Positions 53,545 through 64,000 of a stretch of DNA of 64,000 nt are shown piece by piece. The DNA is from Chelydra serpentina (lineage: Eukaryota; Chordata; Testudines; Chelydridae): positions 20,123,501 to 20,187,500 of the forward strand of contig JBAIAC010000006.1 in the NCBI GenBank assembly GCA_037349315.1. The letters run 5' to 3'. The number at the start of each line of letters is the position of its first letter. The stretch's first letter is position 1. Both the position numbers and the translations under genes were made by a program. Below the pieces are notes generated by a model that was given only the letters and a program-made list of their open reading frames with translations, made no database searches and had not been told where the DNA came from.

Positions 53545-55799
53545 CCATGTGGCAAGCACTCCTATTTCAGGAAGTAACCCTGAGAGGAAGTTCAGGGCTA
53601 GGGTTGGCTGCTTCCTGCCTGATGGAGACAACAAAACTGTTTGTACCAGGAAGGGAGCTGCTTGTGTACCCTTTTTCAGCAGATGGGTTCTGTTGTTTCC
53701 GAGCTTGTACCAGTGTCATTATTCCAGGGACTCTGCCTGGATGTATTACCCCACCAGTAAGTAGACTTCAAGGCCATTTAACAATATCACACACTGAACC
53801 TATTTTATTTACATGAAGGACCAAATTAACCCAAGGTCCCCAGTGGTAGAAATCCTCTACTGGGCGGAGAAGGGGAAGGGAAGCACAGTATTGTCGCCTT
53901 ACAAGACATCTACTCCGCCCTTACAACAGAAGGCCCCACGTCATCCAGCACAGATCCAAGAGTGGTACTGTAGTGAAGGGTTCCTATTTGGGGTTCGGCA
54001 GGCCAGACCAGTGCATAAAGGTGAAATTTGGTCTTAAATATAAAGAACATGCATCAAAAAAAGAGAAACGCAATATTTCAAGCCCCTGCAAAAGATTGTA
54101 TGAAGTCAGCTTGAAGCTGAAATGCAACAAATCAGACTCTACAAGTGTCCTACAATGGTGTTCAAATTCCCATCTAAATTCTGTGGTCCTTGAAGCTGAG
54201 GATGAAGTCTTTTACAATCTAATATGCCACAGGCCGATCATAGGAAAAAAATTTTTTTTCAATAGACAGAGCTGATGATGCCAAGGAACTGTACCACTGT
54301 AACAGTTGCTTCATAGGACTGGTATTTTGAAGTGGCACCAGAACTACTGGATATATCAGGAATCTGAACTGTTTCACTGATATCTGAGTATTTGAACATT
54401 TCATCCATAGTAAAATAGTGCTGATGTATTAATTAGGAAGAAAGAGAGAGAATTCCACCAAACCCTGCCCACTTTTAGAACCAAACATTTCTGATGCTCT
54501 GAAATGCCTGGATAAATGGTTTTTATTTTTACACTTAATCATAACACCACAAAAATGATGTTTCTGGCTAGTACTGGAAAGGTAAATGCCAGAACTGTCA
54601 CAAGGAATAGTTGTTTTCAAGGGTGGCAGCCCAAACTAGAGACACAAGAGGTTCAGCTAATCTGGATAAGCATTCAGACTCTTGGATGCTTATCTGAACA
54701 GAACCTGAATTCTGAATCTTTTGTGTGGAGCTGTTTTAATACAGAATAATATTTATGTTTGATGGATAATGGCATTATTTAATGAATATATTACTCAACA
54801 AAGATTGTTCAACCATCTCTTTTTGAGACTTGCCCACCACTAGATGAAATTTTACCTTTGTCACCAGTACCAACATCAACATTACCTTTACCACTAGCAT
54901 TTTGCCGAACAATGAAGGGTTGGTTTTTTTGGCTGTTTGTTTTTCGGAGGGTGGGGGAGGTGGGGGGGGGGAGGAGGCCGGTTACGGCTGAACATTGCTT
55001 CTTTTTGGGGGGAAGTTGAAAGTTAAAAAACAAAAAAGTTTCTACTTTTTTTTCACAGAACTGTAAAAACACCATGCATTTATTTCTGTAGTTATGTTGG
55101 CAACAAGAGGGTTGGTTTTTTTTCACAGACTGCAGAATCTGTAAAATGCAGTATTGTGATTTAGGAGTTCTTGATTTTTATTTCACAGTTATCCTGGTAG
55201 CCAGTTCACATTTCTCAGCCCAGGAAAACTACTCAGATGAAGATCTCAGGCATGTGTCTGTAAAACACACATGCTTTTTAAACACCCCGAGTCTGTGTTG
55301 AGCTACTGACCTCCATTATATCCCAACTTCAATTCAGATCTGTTTAAACAAGCTTTCCACCTGCACAACCTCCCCCTTTTACTACACCCTTCCCAGAGGA
55401 GGCTGACATTATAAATCACCAAAGACCGTATGCTGCTGTTGCCAGCATTACAGGGGTCTGGCACTATGAATTTGAGGGGTAATGAGGGAAATGGAATGGC
55501 CCACACACATTAGGGAAGCAGAAACCAGAACACAGCTTCAAAGTGTAAAAAGAGCTGTATCTAATATAGTATTGAAATACAGGGGCATTAGATTCAGATA
55601 TGGAGCTGTAATCTGTCATTAGCTGTGGCCATCAGGAAAGCAACAGATAACACGTGTGTACATATATGTATGTGTGTGCATGCGCAGACAGACACACGCC
55701 CACAAATAAAAGAAATATATCAGAATATAACATTATACTCTAAAATAAACTCACAGATATGTTTAAAAATTGATAAGGTTAAGAATAACAAACTGTGAA
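53545..55799. other. No gene or confident repeat seen
   Basis: Chance frames near 53480-54275. G-run at 54961-54970 and T/A homopolymers around 55020-55120. A CA/GT-like stretch at 55650-55700 (GTGTGTACATATATGTATGTGTG). Confidence 0.5.
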
Positions 55800-55885
55800 C
55801 CAAATCCTGAAGCACTTACTCTGGCAAAATATCTATTGAAATTAATGGCTAAAATCTGAGGTAAAATCCCACTGAAGTTGCAGGT
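55800..55885. repeat. Palindromic repeat, diverged
   Basis: CCAAATCCTGAAGCACTTACTC...AAATCCCACTGAAGTTGCAGG; half of the dispersed class. Confidence 0.45.
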
Positions 55886-56299
55886 TCTCTGCACAGCACA
55901 GAACTTGTCTCAACAGAAATTTTACCTGAATAAGGCTCTTAGGAGTTGGCCATGATCAGTAGTTATGGTGTCTTTTAACTCCTCTCACTTCCAACTGGTC
56001 TCAGGCTAACTGTGTTCTGTTGCAGCTCTCTGCATTTGCCCCAGCTCTGTTCCTTCTCTTAAAGAGATTAATGGGCTTTTACCTTCCTGGAACACCTCCT
56101 CTTAGTTGGCAGTTGTTCTGGTTCCCATCTATACTCCAGCCAGTTCATATCCAGCTTCACACCACCCAGTACATGCAACTCAAAATGTTATCTATATCAT
56201 ACTTTGATACACTACATTAGACACTAAGTGGGAGAGATAGTAGGCCAATTTCTACCCTCACATACATACACTCAACTCCTAGTGATGTAAATGGATTAT
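55886..56299. other. No identifiable feature
   Basis: Non-coding; nothing recognised. Confidence 0.5.
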
Positions 56300-56990
56300 G
56301 TAGATGCCTAGAATACAATTGCTCTGAGCAAATCAACCATAGTTTCCGAAATGGTGCTGAACACGGCTTGATCTTGTTGACTCTTGTAGATAACCGATGA
56401 TCTGCAAGGTCTATTCTAGATGCATTTTTTGATGTGATTACAAGTTTGGGTGATAAAAGTAATAGTGTTGATGTAGTATATTTAGACTTCTGTAAGGCAT
56501 TTGATTCGTTGCCACACAACATTTTGATTAAAAAAACCTAGTATGATATAAAATTAACATGGCACACATTAAATGGATTAAAAACTGGCTGACAGCTCTC
56601 AAAATGTAACTGTAAAAGGGGAATTGTCATCCAGCGGGTCTGTTTCTATTGGGGTCCCACAGGGTTTGGTTCTTGGCCCTACACTATTGAACATCTTTCT
56701 CAATGACCTATAAGAAAACAAACTCAATGATAAAGTTTGCAGATGACACAAAAAATTGGAGAACTGGTAAATAATGAAGAGGACAGTTCACTGATTCAGA
56801 GCAATCTATATAACTTGGTAAACTGGGTTTACCATAACAACATAATAGGCATTTTAGTATGGCTAAATGTAAATGTATAATTTAGGAACAAAGACTAATA
56901 GACCATACTTACAGGATGAGAGACTCTAACATGGGAATCAGTAACTATCTCTCCTTTAGTATTGTACTGAAAACCTTTGAATAGCATGGA
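56300..56990 (+). pseudogene. Old CR1-like reverse transcriptase
   Basis: Readable in shifting frames: NHSFRNGAEHGLILLTLVD, then DVVYLDFCKAFDSLPHNILIKK (motif A, catalytic Asp kept) at 56470-56535, SIGVPQGLVLGPTLLNIFLNDL (motif B) near 56645-56710, and KFADDTKN (motif C) near 56732-56755. Then VNWVYHNN and LFRNKD-like traces to about 56990. Multiple stops and frameshifts; ancient and inactive. The corresponding upstream block in antisense occurs at 60655-60800. Confidence 0.82.
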
Positions 56991-57189
56991 AGAGAAGCAG
57001 AAGTAACAGGTGTCATAAAGCTCTGTGTGCCAGAACTGAAGCTGCCATAGCATCATTCATGATGGCAAAGATTTTGCCCGTGAAATAATCCTCCTTTTTC
57101 TGTGTGGACTAGTCCTAAACCATAGTCACTTGATGAAACAAATAAAATGAATCAATGTTTCAGATTTAAGTTAGGGAATGGAACAGACC

Positions 57190-57357
57190 TTTTAAGTACA
57201 GATTGTTGGGAAAGTTTTTGCAAATTTGAAATTTGAATTTTAGCTCTTAAAACAACAACAACAGGGGATGGAGGAAATTTGTGAAAATATTAAAAATTCC
57301 CAATTTTTGAAATTTTGACAAAATTTCAAAATAAAAAAAAGTGTTGACCAGTTCTAC
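57190..57357. mobile_element. AT-rich AGCTGGTCA-end miniature element, degenerate
   Basis: Mirrored GCAAATTTGAAATTTG / AATTTCAAAATAAA interior and right end AGTGTTGACCAGTTCTACTG resembling the TTGACCAGCTCTA end at 7057-7317. Left end not clear. Confidence 0.45.
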
Positions 57358-58059
57358 TGTTAGGTCAGTTAGTCTATCTCTCTGATAATACAGGACTATT
57401 CTCCACAATACATTTTTTAGTGTAGTGGTTTGGGTGTTATAGGGCTAAAATAACCAAATAATGGCACCTATCCAGAATAATGTCACTCCATAAACAGTAA
57501 AGAGAATCTGATCATTGATATGGGTATGGGTCTGAGGTTTTAGTGAACATGACATTTTCTAGATCCATGATCATCATGGACCAACCAGTCCACCTACATT
57601 TTACCACTACATGTAGAAGTTCTTTCTTTCAGAGCAGAGGAGGATGGAACTGATGTTGTCAGGAAGAACGGACTTAATGCTATTAGGTACTTGTATAAAG
57701 GAATTCACCTTTAGGGACATAACACAGTAGCTGTGAAGAACCTTCTACATGTCTTTTAGAAGCTAAAATTATGACCTCTTTGGACTATTGTTGTCAAGTA
57801 CCTAAGCTCTCCTGCTGTTAGTATTTATTTGCAATGTGTTTTCAGGGCAGCTGGGAATGTTACTAATCAATGAGCAAATCAGGAGAGTGAGACTGTAGAA
57901 TAACAGATAAACACCGTGGGCCAGATTTGTTTGGGGTGCTTTGTGCTGCACTGGTGACACACAGCAGCTAGGAATTAATTAATCTGGTTTTATGAATGCT
58001 TTGCCTCACTGGGTCCTGTAAAGCTGCTGGAACATCAGTGACTCTGGTCCACACACATT
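57358..58059. other. No identifiable feature
   Basis: Non-coding. Confidence 0.5.
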
Positions 58060-58180
58060 TCTGGGGCCTGATTTTGCTCTCACTTTCATCCATGTAACTC
58101 AGGAGTAATGCCTTGGACATCAGTGGATTTACATTGATGCAAAGTTTGTGTGAATGAGAAGAATCCAGAACATGCTTCTG
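58060..58180. repeat. Palindromic repeat, long form
   Basis: GGGGCCTGATTTTGCTCTCACTTTC on the left and GATGCAAAGTTTGTGTGAATGAGAAG on the right with GTAACTCAGGAGTAATGCC at the centre-left; degenerate inverted ends. Confidence 0.55.
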
Positions 58181-58194
58181 AGAAGAAAGGTCCT

Positions 58195-58478
58195 GTAGTG
58201 AAGGCATTGGCCTAGGACTCAGAAGATCTGGATTCAATTCTTGATCTTGTCACAGACTTCCTGTGGGACCTTCAGCAAGTCACCATCTCTCCATGCTTCA
58301 ATTCCTCAACTCTGAAATGGAGATAGATAGCATTTCTTCCTTTCGCCCACCCTCTGTCTCATCTGTTCAGATTGTACCGCCTCTTATTCCATGGGTTCCA
58401 TCTAGAACAATGGAGCCTTATCTTAGTCAGGGCATTGAGGTGCTACTGCATTACAAATAAAAAATAATAACGTCTGTT
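58195..58478 (+). mobile_element. MIR-like SINE, most complete copy
   Basis: tRNA-like head (GAAGGCATTGGCCTAGGACTC, B-box-like GATTCAATTCTTGATC), core (TGTGGGACCTTCAGCAAGTCACC, TGCTTCAATTCCTCAAC, TCTGAAATGGAGATAGATAG), then a 3' domain (ATGGAGCCTTATCTTAGTC, GGTGCTACTGCATTACAAATAAAAAATAATAA). It links the head, core and tail blocks that occur separately elsewhere in the window. Confidence 0.8.
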
Positions 58479-60261
58479 GACACTGACAGTGATGACTGGT
58501 GCCCAATGCATTTCAGGATGATAAGGCCATGAAGTCCACATGCACACACACAACATTTTGATTAGACCTGTGCAAAATTTTTCAAACCATCCACAAAGCC
58601 AGGAAAATATTGAACTTTTACTAGAAAGATGGAAAAGCTCAAACCCTAGCTTTTTTTGCCGAAATATTTTCAAGGTGTTTGGTGGTGGTGAAAAGTGGGG
58701 TTTGAAAATTGCTTCCCTCCCCATCTTCCTCGTCACTGCTAAATCTCCCTCATTCCCAACAAAAACATTGTACTTGGCTCAGGAACGAGCTTCCTTTTAG
58801 GCTGTTAGAAAACAGTGCAGGGAAAACATCCTCCTTATATACCTAAGGCCTCATACTCCCCGGCCAGAAGCTACCTCATCAATGGAGCCAAAGCCTGGAG
58901 GTATTGTTAAGTCCGTATGCCATCCTTCTGCAGGCTGCATGCGGTTTTGTCTCTCTTTACAAATCCCATGTGCTTCCAAGGCTTCTGGGATTGCTCCAGC
59001 ATCAATTAGAAAAAAGAAAACCTTTATTAATGTGGGAGGTCTGAGCTCCCCCACAAGGCTTAGGAGACCTGGAGCACACTCGCGTGGAGACAAACACTGG
59101 CAGCTTTCCACTTGGAGAGGGAGATGTGGGAGCCTTAGCTGTGTACAGCCTCAGCTGCTATATAGATGTTATAGAAATGCTGGCTGATAGATTAGATAGT
59201 GGGAGTGCAAGCCCACCTGTATCACACAATGTATGTGGGATTTTCTTTATTTATTCCAGTCTAGGGATGAGGCCGCTAGTGCCTTTATTTGGTGTAGTTG
59301 CTGGACAAAGGTTGAAAATGCTTTGAGAGTCTGATCTTTTTGGAAAATGCTAAGCTTGGTAGCCAAGCATGCAGGCAGGCCTTAAGATTTCTCTCAGCTC
59401 TTAGCTTCTCAATGAAGTTTCCATCTGCACCATTTCCCTTCACCCAAGGATGAAACTAGTTTGTGTACATAACATTTCCATTCATTTTTTCCCCTCAAAG
59501 CTGTTCATTAAGGAATAATATTTTTGATTGATTGCAGTAGTTTTGCTCGCTTTTTCTTCTTTTAATGCTCCACCTTGTTCCGTTGTTTATTCCCCAGCCG
59601 CATATTGACTGACTCACCTGTTGTATGCTGAGAAGTCTGCATCAGTGATGAATGCCAGTTCTGTGAAGCTGCTCAGAAGAGGCAAATTGCATGACTATTA
59701 TGAGCCAGTTGCATGAAAATCCTTGGGTAAACATCATGTAAGTCAATGAACAGAGCCCTAAGTTGGCACGTTTTCTTTTTAGGTAATGGATAACCCTACA
59801 TACAACTACTGGAGTGTTCCCTCTGAACTAATACTGAGGAGGAAGCAAAGATCATACTTGGATTTAGTACAGCCAAGTGTGAGGGCAAGAGTTTTATTAA
59901 AGGAGTTCAAACAAAAGGGCAGGCATGACCAAGATGTTATGCCTAAGGATTTAAATTTAGTTTCCTGTCTAAGTATGCAATGCCTGCCAAGAGACAAATT
60001 GTTTCCAGGGTAACATTCAAAAAGAGTGATCATATATCCCTTCAAGCCAGGCTGTAGAACAGTTATATAGCTACACACCACCATGATTTTGTGTGTGTGG
60101 CAAGTTTTACACAGAACTGAAGTTAGTGATGTTATACTGTGGGGAATGACTTGCACAGGACCGTTTTCTGCCATCTTCTCAGACAAAGGCCACCAGCAAT
60201 GAGGGCATTACCCTAGATACTGCTGAGTAAAAGGGCAAATACATACATGGTGAGCGTTAAG
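58479..60261. other. No gene or confident repeat seen
   Basis: Chance frames (for example 58882-59187, 59786-60013, 59806-60186) without recognisable domains. Confidence 0.5.
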
Positions 60262-60365
60262 GTTGGGATTTTCAAAGGAGTCTAAGTGAGTCAAGTGTTC
60301 AATTCCCACTGAATTTTAATGGGGAGTTGTGTACTCAATGCTCATAGGCTCCTTTAAAAATTCTA
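60262..60365. repeat. Palindromic element, 'ttttcaaaggagtctaag' type
   Basis: GGGATTTTCAAAGGAGTCTAAG on the left, AATTCCCACTGAATTTTAATGG at the centre and ATAGGCTCCTTTAAAAATTC on the right; imperfect inverted repeat over its whole length. Confidence 0.65.
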
Positions 60366-60654
60366 AAATGTATGAAAAGGGAAATATATGCTAAAGCAGA
60401 AGACATGCAGAACTGCAACAGCTACTGATAATGCTGTATCCTTGGTTTCTGTTCTGTGATGAAATTGCTGTAAAATAGATAAACAATGCCACGGTTTAGA
60501 GAGCACTAATGGGACCCTAATGTTTACTATGTCTGCAAAGACTACTAGAAATCTATCTTTACGAGTATTTCAAGTCTAATAGACTTTGCATGGGACTTTG
60601 AATCAGGAACTTCTGTGTTCTAAACCTGGCTTTGATATTGACTAGATTCAATAA

Positions 60655-60800
60655 TGATTCCTTGTTTACAGTTACATTTTGAGACGTATCAGTTAGCCAG
60701 TTTTTAATCCATTGAATGTGTTCCATGTTAATTTTGATACCATTCTAGTTTGTTAATCAAAATATTGCGTAGGTGTTGGCCTTGAGAGAATCACTACAGA
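60655..60800 (-). mobile_element. CR1-like LINE fragment
   Basis: AGTTAGCCAGTTTTTAATCC, GTGTTCCATGTTAATTTTG and AGTTTGTTAATCAAAATATTG are the antisense of the region around RT motif A-to-B in the CR1 family of 56300-56990 (there: ACATGGCACACATTAAATGG). Short and old; ends next to the transposon at 60814. Confidence 0.65.
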
Positions 60801-60813
60801 ACTCTGTGCCTCA

Positions 60814-61070
60814 GGGTATGTCTATACAGCAAAGAAAAACCCACATCTGGCCCATGCCAGCTGACTGAGGCTCACAGGTCTGACGCTGTGGGGTTGTTTC
60901 ATTGCTGTGTAGACTTTCGGGCTTGGAATGGGAAGGTCCCAGAGCTCGGGCTCCAGTCTGAACCCAGAAGTCTACACTGCAATGAAACAGTCCAGCAGCC
61001 CAAGCCCCGCGAGCCCGAGTCTCCTGGCACAGGCCAGGCACGTGTTTTTCTTTACTGTGTAGACATACCC
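60814..61070. mobile_element. Miniature transposon with TCA target duplication
   Basis: Ends GGGTATGTCTATACAGC / ACTGTGTAGACATACCC with inner arms CTTTCGGGCTTGG..., GCTCGGGCTCCAG. Flanks TCA (60811-60813) and TCA (61071-61073). 257 bp, palindromic in design, GC-richer than its surroundings. Opposite-strand frames over it (60811-61041, 60888-61100) mirror the palindrome and are not genes. Confidence 0.85.
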
Positions 61071-61073
61071 TCA

Positions 61074-64000
61074 GTTACTTCACTCATAAAACAGGGATAA
61101 CAATGTTGTAATCAATGCACTACCATATATACTATGCTGCATATCATTGCCAAGTGAGACTTTACATAGACAAGAGGGATATAACTCAGAATCCCTCTGC
61201 TCCAAAAGAATAGGCCCCTACCACCTGATCTGAGCAATAAAGGGCAGCTGCTCACAAACTATCCAGTCCATTACAATACTTACTATGTCGCAAGAGCATT
61301 GCATGGAGTAATCAATATTGGTAAAGTGTTTTGAAGGTAGTGATTATAGATACAATATAAATGTTGTAGTAATTTTAGCAACTGCTAATTGTTGTTGCTT
61401 CAAGGAAGGCAATCTTAGCATTTCTTTAAGAAGCAAAGGGAGAAATATTTCTCAGCCTAGAGAAGCTTCAAATGTAAATATAGATATTGATCACATACAA
61501 AATACACTGGGAGACCCAGAAGATGGTACCAATTTGCAAGAAGTTATCCATGTGTTTTGATATTGGGATGGTGAAAGCATTTCGCTGACATGGGTTACCA
61601 TTTGGGAGTGTCGTGAAAGAAGTAGATGTAGAAGATGGATTTGAATAAAGGAGGGTAGTGACCTGGAGCCCTGGTATAGGGAGGGAGCTGCAGGTCTAGT
61701 AAATGATTTGGAAAGAGTCATAGATGAGAGTGGGAAGATGAAACTAAGGGAGATGTCAGATGGGTTTCTAGAGTGGAGTAAATAAGGAAAAAGAGAAGAG
61801 ATGGGGCAAATATTATTTCTCAAATCACATTCAGTTAGGACTCATGACAGATGAGAAAGGAAGCAGGTTTTCACTGGGAATACCAGAACCCAAAAGGATT
61901 TGGTTAGCATGTGTTCCACTAACAAACCCTGAAGAATCTGTTCAGGGGACAGGCACCAGAACAACCCTTGGTGGTTTTCATGAAGGTTCAGTTTCTTCAG
62001 AAACAACCAACCCATAAAATGTCTCCCTCCTGGAGCCAGACCTCCCCTCTCCTTCCCTCCCTTCTACCTCACTCCCACTTCATACCATTGGATGCCTTTG
62101 GATGATAGAGCAGGGAACGACCCTGTCTTCAGTTTTGTAGACTTCAGGGGGTACTGGGTGGCTCCTCCTTCTGCAAGTCTTTGAGGAGCCCCCAAGAAGA
62201 GCCATTTCCTAATCATTCTGTAAACATGTTTCTGGTGTGATGACAGTAACCATGGGGTTAGAGAGGACAATGGGAGCCAGGAAACAGTCCATGGGTCCCT
62301 AGCTAAATGCCTAATGAAAAGTTGTATTGTAACCTTAGAGTTTCCTAGCTGCCTTGCACTAAGTACTTTGGTCCCTCCTCACTTATCTATCCCTGCTCAG
62401 TTACAAACCTAGATGTAGTGGTAGTGGGACAGGCAATGTTGCTCTGGCCCACTCCCCTGTACAAATCTGAGGTTTCCAGTCCCACCATGAAGTCCTTTGA
62501 ACAGTGGGGCCATGGGAGAGGAAGACAAGTCCCAGCTCCCCTCAATCCATGTAAGAGGAATGTCATGGTGAGAGGGCTGCCCGGGGGTGCAAAAGGTAGA
62601 TCTGTGGTAAGTACCTTGACAGCCATTGCATTGGCCTCAGTCATCAGACTTTTCAAAAACCTGACCTGATGTTCACAATTTGAATAGAACCCAAACTGCC
62701 CCCAGTTATGGATGATTTTCTGTTTCTGACCTGTTCACACAGCCTTATATTAGTACAAATATCGAGCTGATGGCTCCATACTACTGTTTGTGTACTCTAG
62801 CCATTAAGGAGGAGGGTATGAATGTAAATATGTTTAGGAATGTCTTCTGTACTTGATTTCTGAGGTAAGCCGTGCCTTTAGAAACTGTCTTTGTGGGGAC
62901 TAGTTAGAACCAGTTGTGAGCTGAGTGGAACTACAAGGTGAGGAGGAGAGTGCCAGGTTCCTTGTGTTGTGTTGCAGTCGCCCTCTTGTAAATATAAAAG
63001 ATATCAACTTTCAGGTTAGCATTATTGCTCTGTTAGCACAGCATGATTTCTAAGTCTGGGCTGCGGATATAGTAGCACTGTGCAGATTTTAAATATAGTA
63101 AGCTCACGCTGTCCTGTTTTATGGAACATACTTTTTTTTGCCTTCTAAGTATGATTTAGACTCTATTGAGAGACACGATGTATGTTCTGAACAAAGGTTA
63201 AGATGGTGATCTCTGTTTGTAAATACTGAGATAACCACTGCTCTTGAGAGAAGAAGTGTTCAGGGAATGTTACTGACTTACAAATCTCTTTTCTCAGGCA
63301 TTTGCTTGAGAGGGTAGGATAGGGGGAGAGGAACAAGTTGTTTGGAGTTCTACATCAGGAAGTATAGCAGAAGCCACTGCAGCATCTCATAAAAAAGTCT
63401 TGCAGCTGTGTGCAGACCTCAGGGTTCACAGATGCATGTGTATTATATTTCCTTGGAAGGGGCACAAGCTGAACTTTGTGATTTTGACACCCGACTGCAT
63501 GCAGAAAAGGTGAGGTATGCTACTTGTGATTTAGGTTTTAAAATTAAAACCTGCTGTGTTGGATCGCTCACATGACATGTGCACGTATACATGAGTGTCA
63601 ATAGATGATTGCATTTACCCATCATTTAAACAAAACACATCTAGACATATGTATGCCTCAAATGAGCAATCATGTATTCACATTTCCTTAGCTACTGCCC
63701 TTCCTAGTACTTCATCACTTATCTGCCATGTCCATCGCTTACACTGTGAGTCCCAGGACCTGTCTACGGGCTTTTTGTGACGTGCATGGCACTGTTGTGA
63801 CACTATAAAATAATAATGGACTGAAAACAAGGGATAGTAGGGAGGCACTGTACACATTTGCACCATAGATCTGCTAATGCATTTTATACAACTCTTATCC
63901 TTCCTGAACAGAAACGGTCAATGGTGCTGTGTCTATTGTAGTTTTTATGGTGATTCCCCAGTTTCAAGAGGCAAAATCAGTTCTAGAATGCTGAAGTGAG
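61074..64000. other. No gene or confident repeat seen
   Basis: About 2.9 kb non-coding. Frames such as 61318-61560, 61491-61823 and 62387-62669 overlap on both strands and show no known domain. Confidence 0.5.

Overview
The window looks like non-coding DNA (intergenic or intronic) from a turtle, most likely a hidden-necked (cryptodiran) turtle. The strongest evidence is two copies of a tRNA-derived SINE (3292-3476 and 26588-26766) that match the known turtle Pol III SINE (Cry type). Their 3' tail is shared with a CR1 LINE in the same window (46013-46100). Other support comes from many CR1 fragments, old MIR-like SINEs, Penelope-like elements, an RTE LINE and many small hAT-like and palindromic DNA transposons. 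I found no host gene: every long reading frame I recognise belongs to a retroelement, except one unrecognised 110-codon frame at 34353-34685. No tRNA or rRNA gene, CpG-island promoter or CRISPR array was seen.

Layout, left to right. 1-13440: CR1 fragments, MIR-like SINEs, a solo LTR (3107-4153) with a Cry-type SINE inside it, and a palindromic transposon inside a MIR-like SINE. 16760-17510: a 58-bp minisatellite and a hAT-like miniature element with a perfect 8-bp target duplication. 19195-23232: a three-deep nest, with a solo LTR inside a Penelope-like element inside a CR1. 23300-28500: SINEs, a 504-bp palindromic transposon, a probable LTR and a GC-rich hAT-like palindrome. 30431-32289: an RTE LINE whose 5' half is inverted against its 3' half, bounded by a perfect 12-bp target duplication. 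32300-36840: AT-rich, little identifiable.

36840-48040: Penelope tails, a SINE split by both a palindromic element and a 2.1-kb CR1, a second Penelope copy with an 11-bp target duplication, a 1.1-kb LTR interrupted by CR1, and a decayed L2-like LINE. 50164-50873: a tiny LTR retroelement (TRIM-like) with two LTRs, only 74 bp between them, a tRNA-Pro-type primer binding site, and a tRNA-like A-box/B-box segment inside each LTR. 51180-53536: two hAT-like elements, one holding a 59-bp hairpin-forming minisatellite. 53545-64000: sparse old repeats.

The elements do not form a host pathway. They record transposition history: autonomous machinery (CR1 and L2 reverse transcriptases, RTE endonuclease and reverse transcriptase, Penelope reverse transcriptase and GIY-YIG endonuclease) alongside parasites (SINEs on CR1, miniature DNA elements on absent transposases, TRIM-like LTR elements on absent retroviral enzymes). 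All coding frames are truncated or broken. The nesting gives a relative order: MIR-like SINEs oldest, CR1, palindromic elements and LTRs later, and Cry SINE, Penelope and solo-LTR insertions later still.
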